A stretch of 64,000 bases of DNA from positions 1 through 64,000 of the forward strand of contig CATQHT010000001.1 of NCBI GenBank assembly GCA_958296045.1. Direction: 5' to 3'. The stretch comes from Rhodothermales bacterium (GTDB lineage: Bacteria; Bacteroidota; Rhodothermia; Rhodothermales; Bin80). A program made the position numbers and the translations under genes. Position 1 is the first letter of the stretch. Every line of letters starts with the position of its first letter. The notes below the pieces were generated by a model. It worked only from the letters and a program-made list of their open reading frames with translations, made no database searches and was not told where the DNA came from. Below are positions 43,958-52,235 of the stretch, piece after piece.

Positions 43958-44577
43958 GACAAGTTCGTACCCTTTGGGGGAATCTCTGGTATATCCGCAT
44001 AGACGGAAAGAACAGGATCCGGTTCCCTTGAATGGAGGCCCAAGCGTATCCGCACGCTAACTTGAGGCCCGCAATACTCCCAAGTGCAGCCTATGTGCGA
44101 GCGCGGCCCTGTCGCTGGCCATCATAGGTATCCATAGGGGCGTGTGCCCTGCAAGGCAACTTCAGATGCGCACGCGTGGCTCGTGAAGCCTTGCGCCGGT
44201 TGTGACGGGACTCTTACGTCATTGCTTTAACGCGCATAGCGCTGCCCTTTACTCACTTAAGCGACCTATCAACAAATCTACATGGGGCATAGAATAGGCA
44301 CAGCTGGGGTTCCCAGTTGCATGGTTATCTGATAAGTGAGGTATAGTCCGTTGTAGCGGGTGTCACAGCTTCGTGCTGCTCTCCGTTTTCGCCCTGCGTT
44401 GAGCACAGGGTACGACATTGGTCAAGGCCCCCCGCGTAGCCTGCGTTCGCCACGGGTAGTACTGCTGCTGGACGTGGACCCGCAGCAACCCGTCGCGTAG
44501 CGTGCGTGGGCTAAGGGCATGCTTCCTTTGTAAAGTGCGTTGAATGGGCCAATTAAATGGCAGGCCTAGGAGTATAT
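43958..44577. other. Intergenic region without recognisable gene
   Basis: No coding frame of note. Two similar short segments (CGCGTAGCCTGCGT near 44433 and CGCGTAGCGTGCGT near 44493) form a direct repeat. The minus-strand promoter for the AAA ATPase/DUF4276 pair should lie in the low-coordinate part. Confidence 0.35.
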
Positions 44578-45901
44578 CTAACGGATCCGGACCACGGTCC
44601 GCGTGCCGTGTACTCTCCCGCCTGCAAAGAAGCGGAGAAAGTAGGTCCCGCTACTCAGATCATTGCCATCGATGGATATCGGCACCGGCATGTGGGCTGG
44701 AGGGACGCGACGGTACAAGGTCCTGACAAGGCGGCCAGCAGCATCAAACAGGTCCACGCGAACGGACTGCTGCGTACCAGACGAGAAGGTCACGGTAGCG
44801 CTGGTCCTAAACGGAACGGGAAAAGGCTCCCCGATGGTAAGGCCTTCTGGAACCAGCGACACCGAAACAGATGCACTATAGGCATCAGCGTTCTGAGGCG
44901 TGGTCTGCCTGACGCGAAACGTATGTGTCCCCGGGCCCAGGTCTGTGATTATGTGCCGGTAGCGTGTACCTCCCGATGCGATAGAGGCAACGGGCACAAA
45001 TTCGCCATGCGCCTGAAGCAGCTGCACCTCGAACATATTCGCCAGAGGTGCCTGCGTAGTTTCCCATAGCAGTGCTACCCCGTCGTACAGAGCCTTTGCT
45101 TCTAGAGCCTTGAATGCCACGATGCTGCTGGGTGAGCACGGCGTAGTCAGAGGTAGACCGCAGATTGACACGCGGCCGATGGCTTGGTACTCAGAATCGT
45201 CAGGAATGCACAATCCCACGCTACCGGTGAGATTGCAGGATGCCATGCCCGCTCCAAGGATGGCCACATCCAGCGGCACATGGCCTGAAAAGTCATTTGC
45301 ACTCAGATCAAGGCGGGTTAGGGAGGCGAGCTGGGCAAGTTCTGACGGCAAGGCACCGCTAAGTGCGTTGCCAGACAGATCCACCTCAGTCAGGGATGTA
45401 ATCTGCCCTAGTGCGGGCGCAAGTGTGCCGCTCAGGCCGTTGGAGGGAGTCTCCAGCCGCGTCAGCCGATCCGTGCTGTCGCAATGCGCGCCAAACCACT
45501 GGCAAGGCGAAGGCGTGGTGAGCCATCCATCTGCTTGGACCCAGTCAGGACCTCCAGCGCTATGGTATAATTCCTCCAGGGATGTGCAGGCGGGGCCTTT
45601 ACATATCTGGCAGGAATCGGCGGGAAGCAGCCCGCAGACAGGCTTGGAGCCCAAGGCAGAGTAGGGAGGATCCGACGGTAGACAAAGGTTGTTGCGCTGC
45701 ATTCGGCAGGTGCTCAGGCCAGCACCAAACGTAGCCAGATCCAGCGGTAACGCTCCCTCAAGGTTGTTGTCGGTCACGGAAAGCCACCTGAGTCGGGGAA
45801 GCGTCATCAGCACATCCGGCAGCGGACCCTCCAGGTTGTTGTTGCTGAGGTCAATCGCCTCCAGGTTTTGCAGCCTGCCGACTGCTTCGGGCAAAGGCCC
45901 G
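44578..45901 (-). pseudogene. Leucine-rich-repeat secreted protein, 3' part (split by IS256-like element)
   Basis: This open frame of about 438 codons is the downstream part of a gene whose 5' part lies at 48365-49061. It contains plant-type LRR units (NLEAIDLSNNNLEGPLP, SLTRLDLSANDFSGHVP), a repeat of the cysteine-containing LRR N-terminal cap (PSPCQWFGAHCDS), an Fn3-like segment (about 255-345) and a C-terminal sorting-like domain (GEPFPVPFRTSATVTF, VDLFDAAGRLVRTL, LSSGTYFLRFFAG). Its first in-frame start lies past the insertion, so translation here would lack an export signal. Joining it to the 5' part restores the frame exactly. Confidence 0.85.
45894..45901. repeat. Target-site duplication, left copy
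   Basis: AAGGCCCG here versus AAGGCCCC at 48365-48372, an 8-base direct repeat with one mismatch flanking the IS256-like element; 8 bases is usual for IS256. Confidence 0.65.
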
Positions 45902-45928
45902 GGGGGTGGGCCAAAATTAGTGGAAACG
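45902..45928 (+). repeat. Terminal inverted repeat (tnpA 3' side) of IS256-like element
   Basis: Begins GGGGGTGGGCCAAAATTAG and ends TGGAAACG; 23 of 27 bases match the other end. The transposase stop codon (45917-45919) lies within it. Confidence 0.85.
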
Positions 45929-47203
45929 TGGCTGGGGGGAGAAGGGGATTTTGGGGTTTGGCAGTCGGGTCTTGGCCTTTATAAGTGCCTCTCGGAGCTT
46001 GAGCAGGTGTTGGTGATTGGGGATGGTTTTCAGTTTGGGTTCTGCATACATGAGCGCCAGCGTCATCCAGCGGTGGACCTGTGCCGAGTTTTTCCAACTG
46101 CAAACATTGCGCGTCAATCTGCCGAGGGTACTATTGAGATTCTCAATACAGTTGGTGGTACGCAGGCTTTGGCCGAGCTCTTTGGCTATTCCGAGCCTTT
46201 GGATCGTGAGCGTTTCCTCCATGCCTTCCTCCAGACTCTTCATGGCCTTGAGTTGGTTGGAGGCTTCCAGGTCGTCCTTGATCGATAGGAGTTCCGCCTT
46301 CGCGTCTCTGTAGTCTGGAATTTGATAGGCTTTCTGCAGGCGCGCCCGATATACGAGCTTATCTTCTTTGCTCATGTGGGCCACGACGTTTTCCCGCTTG
46401 TGCCAACAGCAGCGCTGCACCTGCACGAAGCCGCCGAAGACCTCTTTGATAGCGGCGTGGAGCCCTTTGGCGCCGTCGACGACGCAGAGCAGGCCCTGAT
46501 GTATTTGCAGACCCCGGTCGAGCAGGTCTTCTAAGAGCCCCTTGGTGGCCTCTTGGCTCTCGGACCCCACTTCGACGCACCCAAGAACGACCTTCTTACC
46601 TTCAGAGGTCAGCCCCATGGCGATGAGCACCTGGTGCTTGCGAAAGTACTTGCCATCGATGAACAGACCTACCAGATCGTAGTCGTTCAGCGGGCGTTCA
46701 TAGAATTCCTTCAGTACCTTCGCAGCGCTGCGCCGGAAGATGCGACCTACCGATGATTGGCTCAGCCCGAACGCATCGGTGTACTCGTCCGCGATGGCCT
46801 CGTAGTTGCGTTGACTGACGCCGAAGAACAAGGTGCGCATGAGCGCATCTTCATTGATTCTCGCCTCGTGAAACGCGCGATAGCTGCGCAGGACACGCTC
46901 GCACTTTACCTTCACGTCGCGTACCCGGGGCACCCTGATCGGCACACGGCGCCCACTAATGCGGACCGTACCGGGGTTGGTGCCATGCCGGTAGCAAGGC
47001 CTCTGGCTGGCACCCTTCCTGCTGTAGCGTTTGCCGCAAAGCGCCTCGACCTCCGCAGCCATGACGGCTATGATCATTTTCAGATGCAGACTCGGCCAGT
47101 TGACCACGCGAGCGATGAGATCAACCAAGCTCATCTTCGAAAAGGCTTCCTGGATCCCTGTTATTCGCCCGTCAGCCGTGATTGTGATCGTAAATGCGCT
47201 CAT
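45917..47203 (-). CDS. tnpA: IS256-family transposase (DDE, intact)
   Basis: The 428-residue transposase is full length. The N-terminal region includes CYRHGTNPGTVRISGRRVPI and the helix-turn-helix ADEYTDAFGLSQSSVGRIFR. The DDE triad is complete: Asp in LVGLFIDGKYFRKH (about 188), Asp in LLCVVDGAKGLHAAI (about 250) and Glu in TTNCIENLNSTLGRLTR (about 363), with the C/D-x2-H-like RCCWHKRENV between. The start ATG (47203) overlaps the stop of the upstream paralogue (ATGA), implying that the ribosome re-initiates after translating that gene. Confidence 0.94.
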   Translation of the reverse strand: MSAFTITITADGRITGIQEAFSKMSLVDLIARVVNWPSLHLKMIIAVMAAEVEALCGKRYSRKGASQRPCYRHGTNPGTVRISGRRVPIRVPRVRDVKVKCERVLRSYRAFHEARINEDALMRTLFFGVSQRNYEAIADEYTDAFGLSQSSVGRIFRRSAAKVLKEFYERPLNDYDLVGLFIDGKYFRKHQVLIAMGLTSEGKKVVLGCVEVGSESQEATKGLLEDLLDRGLQIHQGLLCVVDGAKGLHAAIKEVFGGFVQVQRCCWHKRENVVAHMSKEDKLVYRARLQKAYQIPDYRDAKAELLSIKDDLEASNQLKAMKSLEEGMEETLTIQRLGIAKELGQSLRTTNCIENLNSTLGRLTRNVCSWKNSAQVHRWMTLALMYAEPKLKTIPNHQHLLKLREALIKAKTRLPNPKIPFSPQPRFH

Positions 47204-48279
47204 ATTCTCGTAGAGTGGGGTTGATTTAAGCCGGTAAGCTGCTCACGCAGCGCCGGAAGATACGCGGCGTGGCCCAAGCGGTACATCCCTGCTTCCATGG
47301 CCATCAGGTCAAGGGCCATAAAGGTACTGCGCTGATCCGATGGCATCCAGTCTGAGCGTTGGCGCAGGCGCCCACAGAGTCGCTGCGCCAGACGCGTAAT
47401 CACGCGCGTCGTCGTTAAGCTGCGCCCCAATGCCACATAGGCCCCGGCACGGTGCACGGTGAGCGTCTCTTCCAGCCCCTTGGCCAACGCGCGGCCAGCC
47501 GACTCATTGATGCGGTGCACCCGTTGTTGCAGCCGCTTCAGGGCCCCAAGAGCATCACCATATTCCAGCGCGCCCCATGCATGATGCAGCGCACGGCCCA
47601 CCTTCAGACGATACTCCTGCGGCAGAAAGCTCAGTACCCGCGCACGCTTCTCAGCAAGGCAGCGCTGCACAACGATGCGGTCACCAGAGTGGGCCACCAA
47701 CGCCCGCCTGAGCCCCACGGCGCCCGGTATTACGTACAACAGGCTTTCGCTCATGCGCAACCCGCGACGCGCAAGCTGCTCCAGCATTCCCTTTAATGCC
47801 TCCGTATGCTGCAACGAGCAGGCTGCCAGGCTCAATATCCGCTTGTACCCGGCTTCGGTGACGCCCACAACGAAGGTGTATTGCACCGCCTGGACGTATG
47901 CGGCACTCATCCAGAGAACCACGAAGTTCTCGTCAGTAAACGAGCGTGTGCAAAACTCCTCATAAGCACGATCCGCACGGTCTGCTTCCAGCCGATAATG
48001 CGATAAGAGCGGATCTTCAGCATTCTCTTGATGCTCGGAATCACTACCACACGTCGAGCACAACGGTACAGCCGACTTACCATCTGTGTTGCCCTGCGTC
48101 TCTGAACCCGCATCGTTAGCGGCCACCAGAGATTGCAATGGAGGATCGGGCCACTCGCGACCCAGAAGCTCAATGATCAGGTTGCATTGCTTCAAGAGAT
48201 ACAACCGCCAGTCGTCGACGCTCGTCAGAGCATCACCTGATACGGCAGGTATTACAGCATTTCGTCTTTCTAATGGCAT
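47200..48279 (-). CDS. Catalytically dead IS256 transposase paralogue
   Basis: The 359-residue protein aligns with its neighbour over about residues 118-320: ALKGMLEQLARRGLRMSESL against ATKGLLEDLLDRGLQIHQGL, VVQRCLAEKRARVLSFL against QVQRCCWHKRENVVAHM, and LEETLTVHRAGAYVALGRSL against MEETLTIQRLGIAKELGQSL. All three catalytic positions are altered: FIDGKYF is WMSAAYV, VVDGAKGL is VIPGAVGL, and IENL is ITRL. The N-terminal 110 residues are different and contain CSTCG. The frame is intact without stops, so the protein appears maintained. A regulatory or DNA-binding role in transposition is inferred. Confidence 0.85.
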   Translation of the reverse strand: MPLERRNAVIPAVSGDALTSVDDWRLYLLKQCNLIIELLGREWPDPPLQSLVAANDAGSETQGNTDGKSAVPLCSTCGSDSEHQENAEDPLLSHYRLEADRADRAYEEFCTRSFTDENFVVLWMSAAYVQAVQYTFVVGVTEAGYKRILSLAACSLQHTEALKGMLEQLARRGLRMSESLLYVIPGAVGLRRALVAHSGDRIVVQRCLAEKRARVLSFLPQEYRLKVGRALHHAWGALEYGDALGALKRLQQRVHRINESAGRALAKGLEETLTVHRAGAYVALGRSLTTTRVITRLAQRLCGRLRQRSDWMPSDQRSTFMALDLMAMEAGMYRLGHAAYLPALREQLTGLNQPHSTRI

Positions 48280-48337
48280 CGATAAAGTGCGTTGTGGTTA
48301 GGGAGCTCAGGTGCATTGTTCCCCCCTGAGCGTGCCG

Positions 48338-48364
48338 CGTTTCCACTAATAATGGCTCACCGCC
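48338..48364 (-). repeat. Terminal inverted repeat (5' side) of IS256-like element
   Basis: Read on the minus strand from 48364 it begins GGCGGTGAGCCATTATTAG and ends TGGAAACG. It supplies the first bases upstream of the dead paralogue and may contain the element promoter; about 58 bases separate it from the start codon. Confidence 0.85.
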
Positions 48365-49061
48365 AAGGCCCCCCGTCCAAGAGGTTGTCGGACAGGTACA
48401 GGAACACCAGTTTTTGGAGTAGCTCCAGCGAATCCGGGATCGCGCCGGCGAGGATATTGTCGCCCAGGTCGAGCGTCGTGAGGTTGACAAGATTGCCCAA
48501 GGCCGCCGGTACCGGGCCGGTAAGCTCGTTTTGACTTAATCCCAACGAGCGCAGGCTGGAAAGTTTGCCAAATTCTGGAGGGATGGTGCCGTCAAATTCA
48601 TTGTCATCAAGCCTGAGCACCTCCAGGTGAGTCAATTGACCCAGCACGGCGGGCAGGTTGCCGTTAAGTCTGGCGTAACGAATGCCAGCGCCCCGATTGT
48701 CGATCACCAGGTGGCGGAGCTCGGTCAGGAGCGATACTTCTCCAGGCAAGGTGCCACTTAGGTTGTTGCCTGGCAATTCAATGCGCGTGACTTTGCGTGG
48801 CCACGCGCCCGAGGCGCAAGTGATACCATACCAGTCACACGGCTGATTTGAGCGGAGCCAGCCGCGAGCGCGGAACCAGGTAGGTCCGCCAGTTTCCATA
48901 AAGAACGTCTCCAGCGCTTGACACTCTTCAAGTGTGACCTGCTGAATAAGCTCACAGCCCTGAAATTGCCCCTTAGCGGGGATGGCGGAGACAAGGCACG
49001 AGACTGTACCTAAGAGGGCGGCAACAACGATCTGCAGAATGCTGCGAAGGATGCCTTTCAT
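48365..49061 (-). pseudogene. Leucine-rich-repeat secreted protein, 5' part (interrupted)
   Basis: From ATG 49061 the product begins with a signal peptide (MKGILRSILQIVVAALLGTV, cleavage near AKGQF), an LRR N-terminal cap (FMETGGPTWFRARGWLRSNQ, CDWYGITCAS) and LRR units such as HLEVLRLDDNEFDGTIPPEFG and NLVNLTTLDLGDNILAGAIP. It reads into the insertion after LLDGGP and terminates four codons later. An upstream in-frame start at 49277 would add 72 residues without a signal sequence. It joins in frame to the 3' part at 45901 to give a surface protein of about 670 residues. Confidence 0.85.
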
Positions 49062-49644
49062 CTTCCAGATGCGGGTCTGAGCTATGGGTCGACTGAGTAT
49101 TAACGATGGAGCGACTCTAGCGCCAACCGTTGGTGAGCATCGGGTGCGTCTGCTGTTACCGTCGTAGCACGAGACTCGTCCGCACGATTGTGTCGAGACA
49201 GCCATCTGTCGCGATACGGAGGGCCCAAGCCGGGCATCATGGCACCGGCAATACGTGTGGGGTCCACCTCTTAACAAAGTACTTTAGCCCATGATCCCAG
49301 TACTCACTGAGTTCAGACCAGCGGCAACCTGCTCCACGATGCACCCACGATGCATCTCGCAGCGCGATCCAGTTTGCACATCCTGGCACTTGCGCGTTTT
49401 GCGACAGGATCTGCCACAATAATGGTGCCCCGGCGGGCTCAACTCGGAGGGTCGTGTAGCCCCAAATGAATGCGCCGCGGTTGCCGTCGGAGTGTGTGCG
49501 TCAGGGCCTACGGACAGGCACACTACATTGGTCCGTTATGCGCGGGGCACCCAGCCTCGAAGCAGTGCGGGCAGATTCGGAGGAATCCCTGGTCAGATCG
49601 GAGTCGCGGGCCACTGGGCGTGCCGATAAACAATGCAGGGAGAC
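49062..49644 (-). other. Intergenic region with an unrecognised minus-strand reading frame
   Basis: Between the LRR gene start and the DUF302 gene, a minus-strand frame without stops runs from about 49505 to 49237. It contains DGNRGAFIWGYTTLRVEPAG, CANWIALRDASWVH and SELSEYWDHGLKYF, which looks protein-like but has no ATG at its head and no family I can name. It may be a gene remnant. The LRR promoter should lie at 49062-49200. Confidence 0.3.
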
Positions 49645-50034
49645 TTACACGCTGCGGATCACGTCCTGCAACAGCTGCCTCACCTCTTCTGCTATCATGC
49701 GCAGTGCTTCAACGTCCGCCGCTTGCATCGACGCCACCGGATCAATGGCTGTGACCTCCGTCTGGCCGCCCCCTGTATCCTGTACAATGACGTTGCAGGG
49801 CATCATGGTGCCGATCTTGTCGTCCACCTGCAGGGCCTGATGCGCAAAATGCGGGTTGCAGGCCCCCAGTATCTTGTACGGCCGGAATTCGATGCCAAGC
49901 TTCTTCTTGAGTGTAGCCTTGACATCGATCTCCGTCAGCACGCCAAAGCCTTTTTGAGCCAATGCCGCGGTGACGCGGTCAACCGATTCGTTAAAGCCCA
50001 TGCTGAGGGTAGTGGAAAAGAAGTACTGAGCCAT
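49645..50034 (-). CDS. DUF302-domain protein
   Basis: From ATG 50034 (the longer frame from 50184 adds a non-conserved leader) the protein has 129 residues and is one DUF302 domain: MGFNESVDRVTAALAQKGFG, VLTEIDVKATLKKKLGIEF, YKILGACNPHFAHQALQVD, MMPCNVIVQ and VTAIDPVASM are the classic blocks. The family is small, soluble and uncharacterised, often near redox or metal genes. It is intact and stands alone between two mobile elements. Confidence 0.88.
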   Translation of the reverse strand: MAQYFFSTTLSMGFNESVDRVTAALAQKGFGVLTEIDVKATLKKKLGIEFRPYKILGACNPHFAHQALQVDDKIGTMMPCNVIVQDTGGGQTEVTAIDPVASMQAADVEALRMIAEEVRQLLQDVIRSV

Positions 50035-50549
50035 AAGAGGGCGATCGTAATGTGGATGATCTATCTGAGAGAGATGCCAAGGGTGCCCCTCGGAGGCTGG
50101 ATCGGGCCTTGCGCAGCCCGCGCAGCACAGATCCAAGGTGCGAAGGGTACTTCTAAGGATACTTCTTGTTCCGCGCCTAGCCACAGTACGGACGCCAGCG
50201 GTACGCTTAAAGTATCTAGGCGTTCAGGAAAACGCCAGCTATGCCGTGTCATTACCTCAAGATACGGATTGACATTCCCTGCACCACGCACGCAACTTTG
50301 GGCCTGCGCCACACCGGGCACGGAGATACGTCCCTAAGCGGGGCATCCAGCGTCGCGGTGTCCGCGATGGCGCAGCCTGCATGGTATGCAGCAATCCATT
50401 GCTCAGGTCATTCTGTCAGGGTTGCCTGCTGATTTCTCACGAAACCTGCGCATTATCACGCGTGACGGCGAAGCGTAGGCTTAGGGCCTCCCAGCATACA
50501 GCAGCCTCCACATGTGCAGTGTCCTGGGGACTTACATACCAAATGACAC
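50035..50549. other. Region between DUF302 and tnpB copy 2 with no recognised gene
   Basis: Only short frames. The 3' end of the tnpB copy 2 element should lie here or just above, but I could not find the GGGCTGGCG-type terminus; TTAGGGC at about 50480 is too short a match. The missing part of the sulfatase gene is also not found here. Confidence 0.35.
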
Positions 50550-51755
50550 TTACGCACATGATTTTGAGTTGCAGATGAGTCTAGTGCTCTGTTTGAGCAG
50601 CACCAGGGACTCGGCATATTCCACGTTCTTCCAGCTCAGGAGGCCTCCCGCCGCACGCAGGAGCTCAGCGCCTTTGCCAAGAGCATTGATCGAAGTGCTC
50701 AAGTCGCGATCGATAGCTTCTTTGCAATGTTCGCACATATCCTTCCTTACCCGCCGCGTGATTTTCTCAGCTGGCATTTGTACCACCCAAGATATGCACA
50801 GAGGGCTGTCAGCCAGGCGTAGCCTTTCCTCCGGCTTGTGATGGCAAGCGCTGCATCTCTGCGTTGTGTCGTTCGGCGGAACCAGCGCCACCTTGCCGCC
50901 AAGCAAAGCGGATTTGTACTTCAACAGCTGCACCAACTCGTACAGCCCTTGCGCGCGCATCGATCGGTTCAGCCCCGTCTTGCGGCTGCCACCGGCGCGT
51001 GTCATGCGTCCTACTTTCAGGTCTTCCAGAAACAGATTCGCGGATCGCTTGACGACGTCGGCAGCCACCTCGTGGCGGTACCCGCGGCTGCGTCTTACTA
51101 CGCGCTCGGCCTCCTTGCGCTAAGCACCGAACCGCTGTCGGCGCAGACGCGTGCCTTTCTTCGCCTTAGCAGCCCGACGCTGCAAAGCGTCCCTGCGGGG
51201 CGCACTCTTTTTGATGGGCGCGTAGCTCTTTCCATCCGCCATCGTCGCGATGGCCTTGCAGCTAACGTCCACGGCCATCGGTGTGTCTGCGCAGCTGTTC
51301 TCTGGCGCCTCGGGGCGCTCGTACACGACTTGTATCGTGTATTCGGTACCCAGCGAAGACCGCACGATGTGCACGAACTTGCAGCCGTAGCGCTTGATCA
51401 GCCCGCGCCGATCGGTGAAATGGACGTACCCGACGCCCTTGATGCGAACGCGATAGTCTTGGCGCCTGACGCGTTCGGGCTTTCGTAGCAGCCTGAAGCT
51501 CTTCACCAAGTCGCCGCTGAAACGCGGCGGGCGCGCATTGTGCTTATTGAAAAAGCGCTTGTAACCCTCCGTCACGTCCCTGATCACAGAACGCTGCTCA
51601 GCCACGCCGAACTCGAGATTGCGCTCATCGGCGTTGCGGGGGGCCGTCCAGAGCTTCGTCAACGTGAAATAGCTCGGATGCTTCTCTGCTACCTTGTGTG
51701 CGTTGCGGCATTGTTCGACCGCCCAGTTGCGGACCCACTTACCGTTAACGAACAT
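50550..51755 (-). pseudogene. tnpB: TnpB-type nuclease pseudogene (copy 2)
   Basis: Two same-frame pieces: 51755-51120 (N-terminal half, containing AVDVSCKAIATMADG with the RuvC Asp) and 51068-50550 (LFLEDLKVGRM with the Glu), separated by an amber codon after RRQRFGA where copy 1 has Trp. Here the first zinc pair is intact (CSACHH), unlike copy 1. After LADS the sequence departs from copy 1 and continues with RKDMCEHCKEAIDRDLSTSINAL, which has its own CxxC and DRD motif as in other TnpB proteins, suggesting a recombinant 3' end. Confidence 0.8.
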
Positions 51756-51815
51756 CCGCCGCAGATGGGCATAGCCGGCCTTCTTTGTAGCGGTATGTCT
51801 GGCTCAGGAGCAAGG

Positions 51816-52010
51816 CTACGACCGCTCTCGTGGACCGGCTTTCAGGCGTGCGTCTAGGCAGCCCGTATCCGCTTCGAGTACGCAAGGGCCTCATCGACAA
51901 CGGCTCGGTGCACGACGTCCGTGTACGGCGCCCCTTCGCGCGCGCAGGGCAAGACCGAAAGCAGCGTCAAGGGCGCTACGTGAAACGTAAATAAGGACTA
52001 TTTCCGACAT
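51816..52010 (-). pseudogene. Frameshifted copy of the small ORF upstream of tnpB
   Basis: Begins MSEIVLIYVSRSALDAAF as in copy 1 (one Val-to-Ile change), but four extra bases after codon 23 shift the frame and it stops after 39 codons. The remaining DNA is still clearly homologous to the copy 1 ORF. Confidence 0.6.
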
Positions 52011-52100
52011 TCAGGCGGGAGCGGTTATCGGCGTGCATAGCATCTGTCCAGTTACGGAGCCGATGGTACCGGTCAGGCTAAGTTAATATGTCGCCAGCCC

Positions 52101-52235
52101 TAAGCGCGGCCCCATATCCTCGGCGGAGATCCACACGATGTTGGGGCGCTCGAGCGTGGGCGGCGTCGGCGCGCTAGGCGGACTCTACGCTGCGCACCCA
52201 GCAGCGAAAAGGGACAGGAGTGTCAGGTATCTCAT
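52101..52235 (-). pseudogene. Sulfatase lipoprotein gene, 5' fragment
   Basis: The ATG at 52235 overlaps the stop of the cytochrome-LRR gene (ATGA). It encodes a lipoprotein signal MRYLTLLSLFAAGCAA, then TAG, and in the same frame PPTLERPNIVWISAEDMGPR and Leu, the start of a type I sulfatase (RPNIVxIxxEDMGPRLGCYGD). The frame then enters the tnpB element at 52100. The catalytic Cys/Ser region and everything downstream are absent from the window, so this is a dead remnant. Sulfatases are frequent companions of the PSD1/DUF1501 genes upstream. Confidence 0.7.

Larger units (their letters stand above)
45902..48364 (-). mobile_element. IS256-like insertion element with two transposase-homologous genes
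   Basis: The element is 2,463 bases. Its ends form 27-base inverted repeats with 23 identities (45902-45928 and 48338-48364), sharing the inner block ATTAGTGGAAACG. It is flanked by an 8-base target duplication and splits an LRR gene whose frame is restored on removal. It contains, in minus orientation, a degenerate transposase-like gene (48279-47200) followed by an intact IS256 transposase gene (47203-45917), overlapping by 4 bases. Ordinary IS256 elements are about 1.3-1.5 kb with one gene, so this architecture is unusual. Confidence 0.85.
50550..52100 (-). mobile_element. tnpB element copy 2 (degraded)
   Basis: The outer end at 52100 reads inward GGGCTGGCGACATATTAAC, as in copy 1, and is preceded by TTA. 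The leader, small ORF and most of tnpB are clearly homologous to 20842-22434, but the small ORF has a 4-base insertion, tnpB has a 5-base deletion near its start and a TGG-to-TAG nonsense change, and the 3' third differs. The opposite terminal repeat is not recognisable, so the low-coordinate boundary is approximate. The element interrupts a sulfatase gene. Confidence 0.75.

Noticed and set aside
50470-50500. TTAGGGC as the far terminal repeat of tnpB copy 2
   Set aside because: Only seven bases match; the following bases do not resemble the GGGCTGGCGA terminus, so the boundary was left open.
50035-50549. Missing 3' part of the sulfatase gene beyond tnpB copy 2
   Set aside because: Reading all minus-strand frames I saw none of the expected sulfatase blocks (CYGD, CSPSR-type active site), so the remainder seems deleted rather than displaced next to the element.
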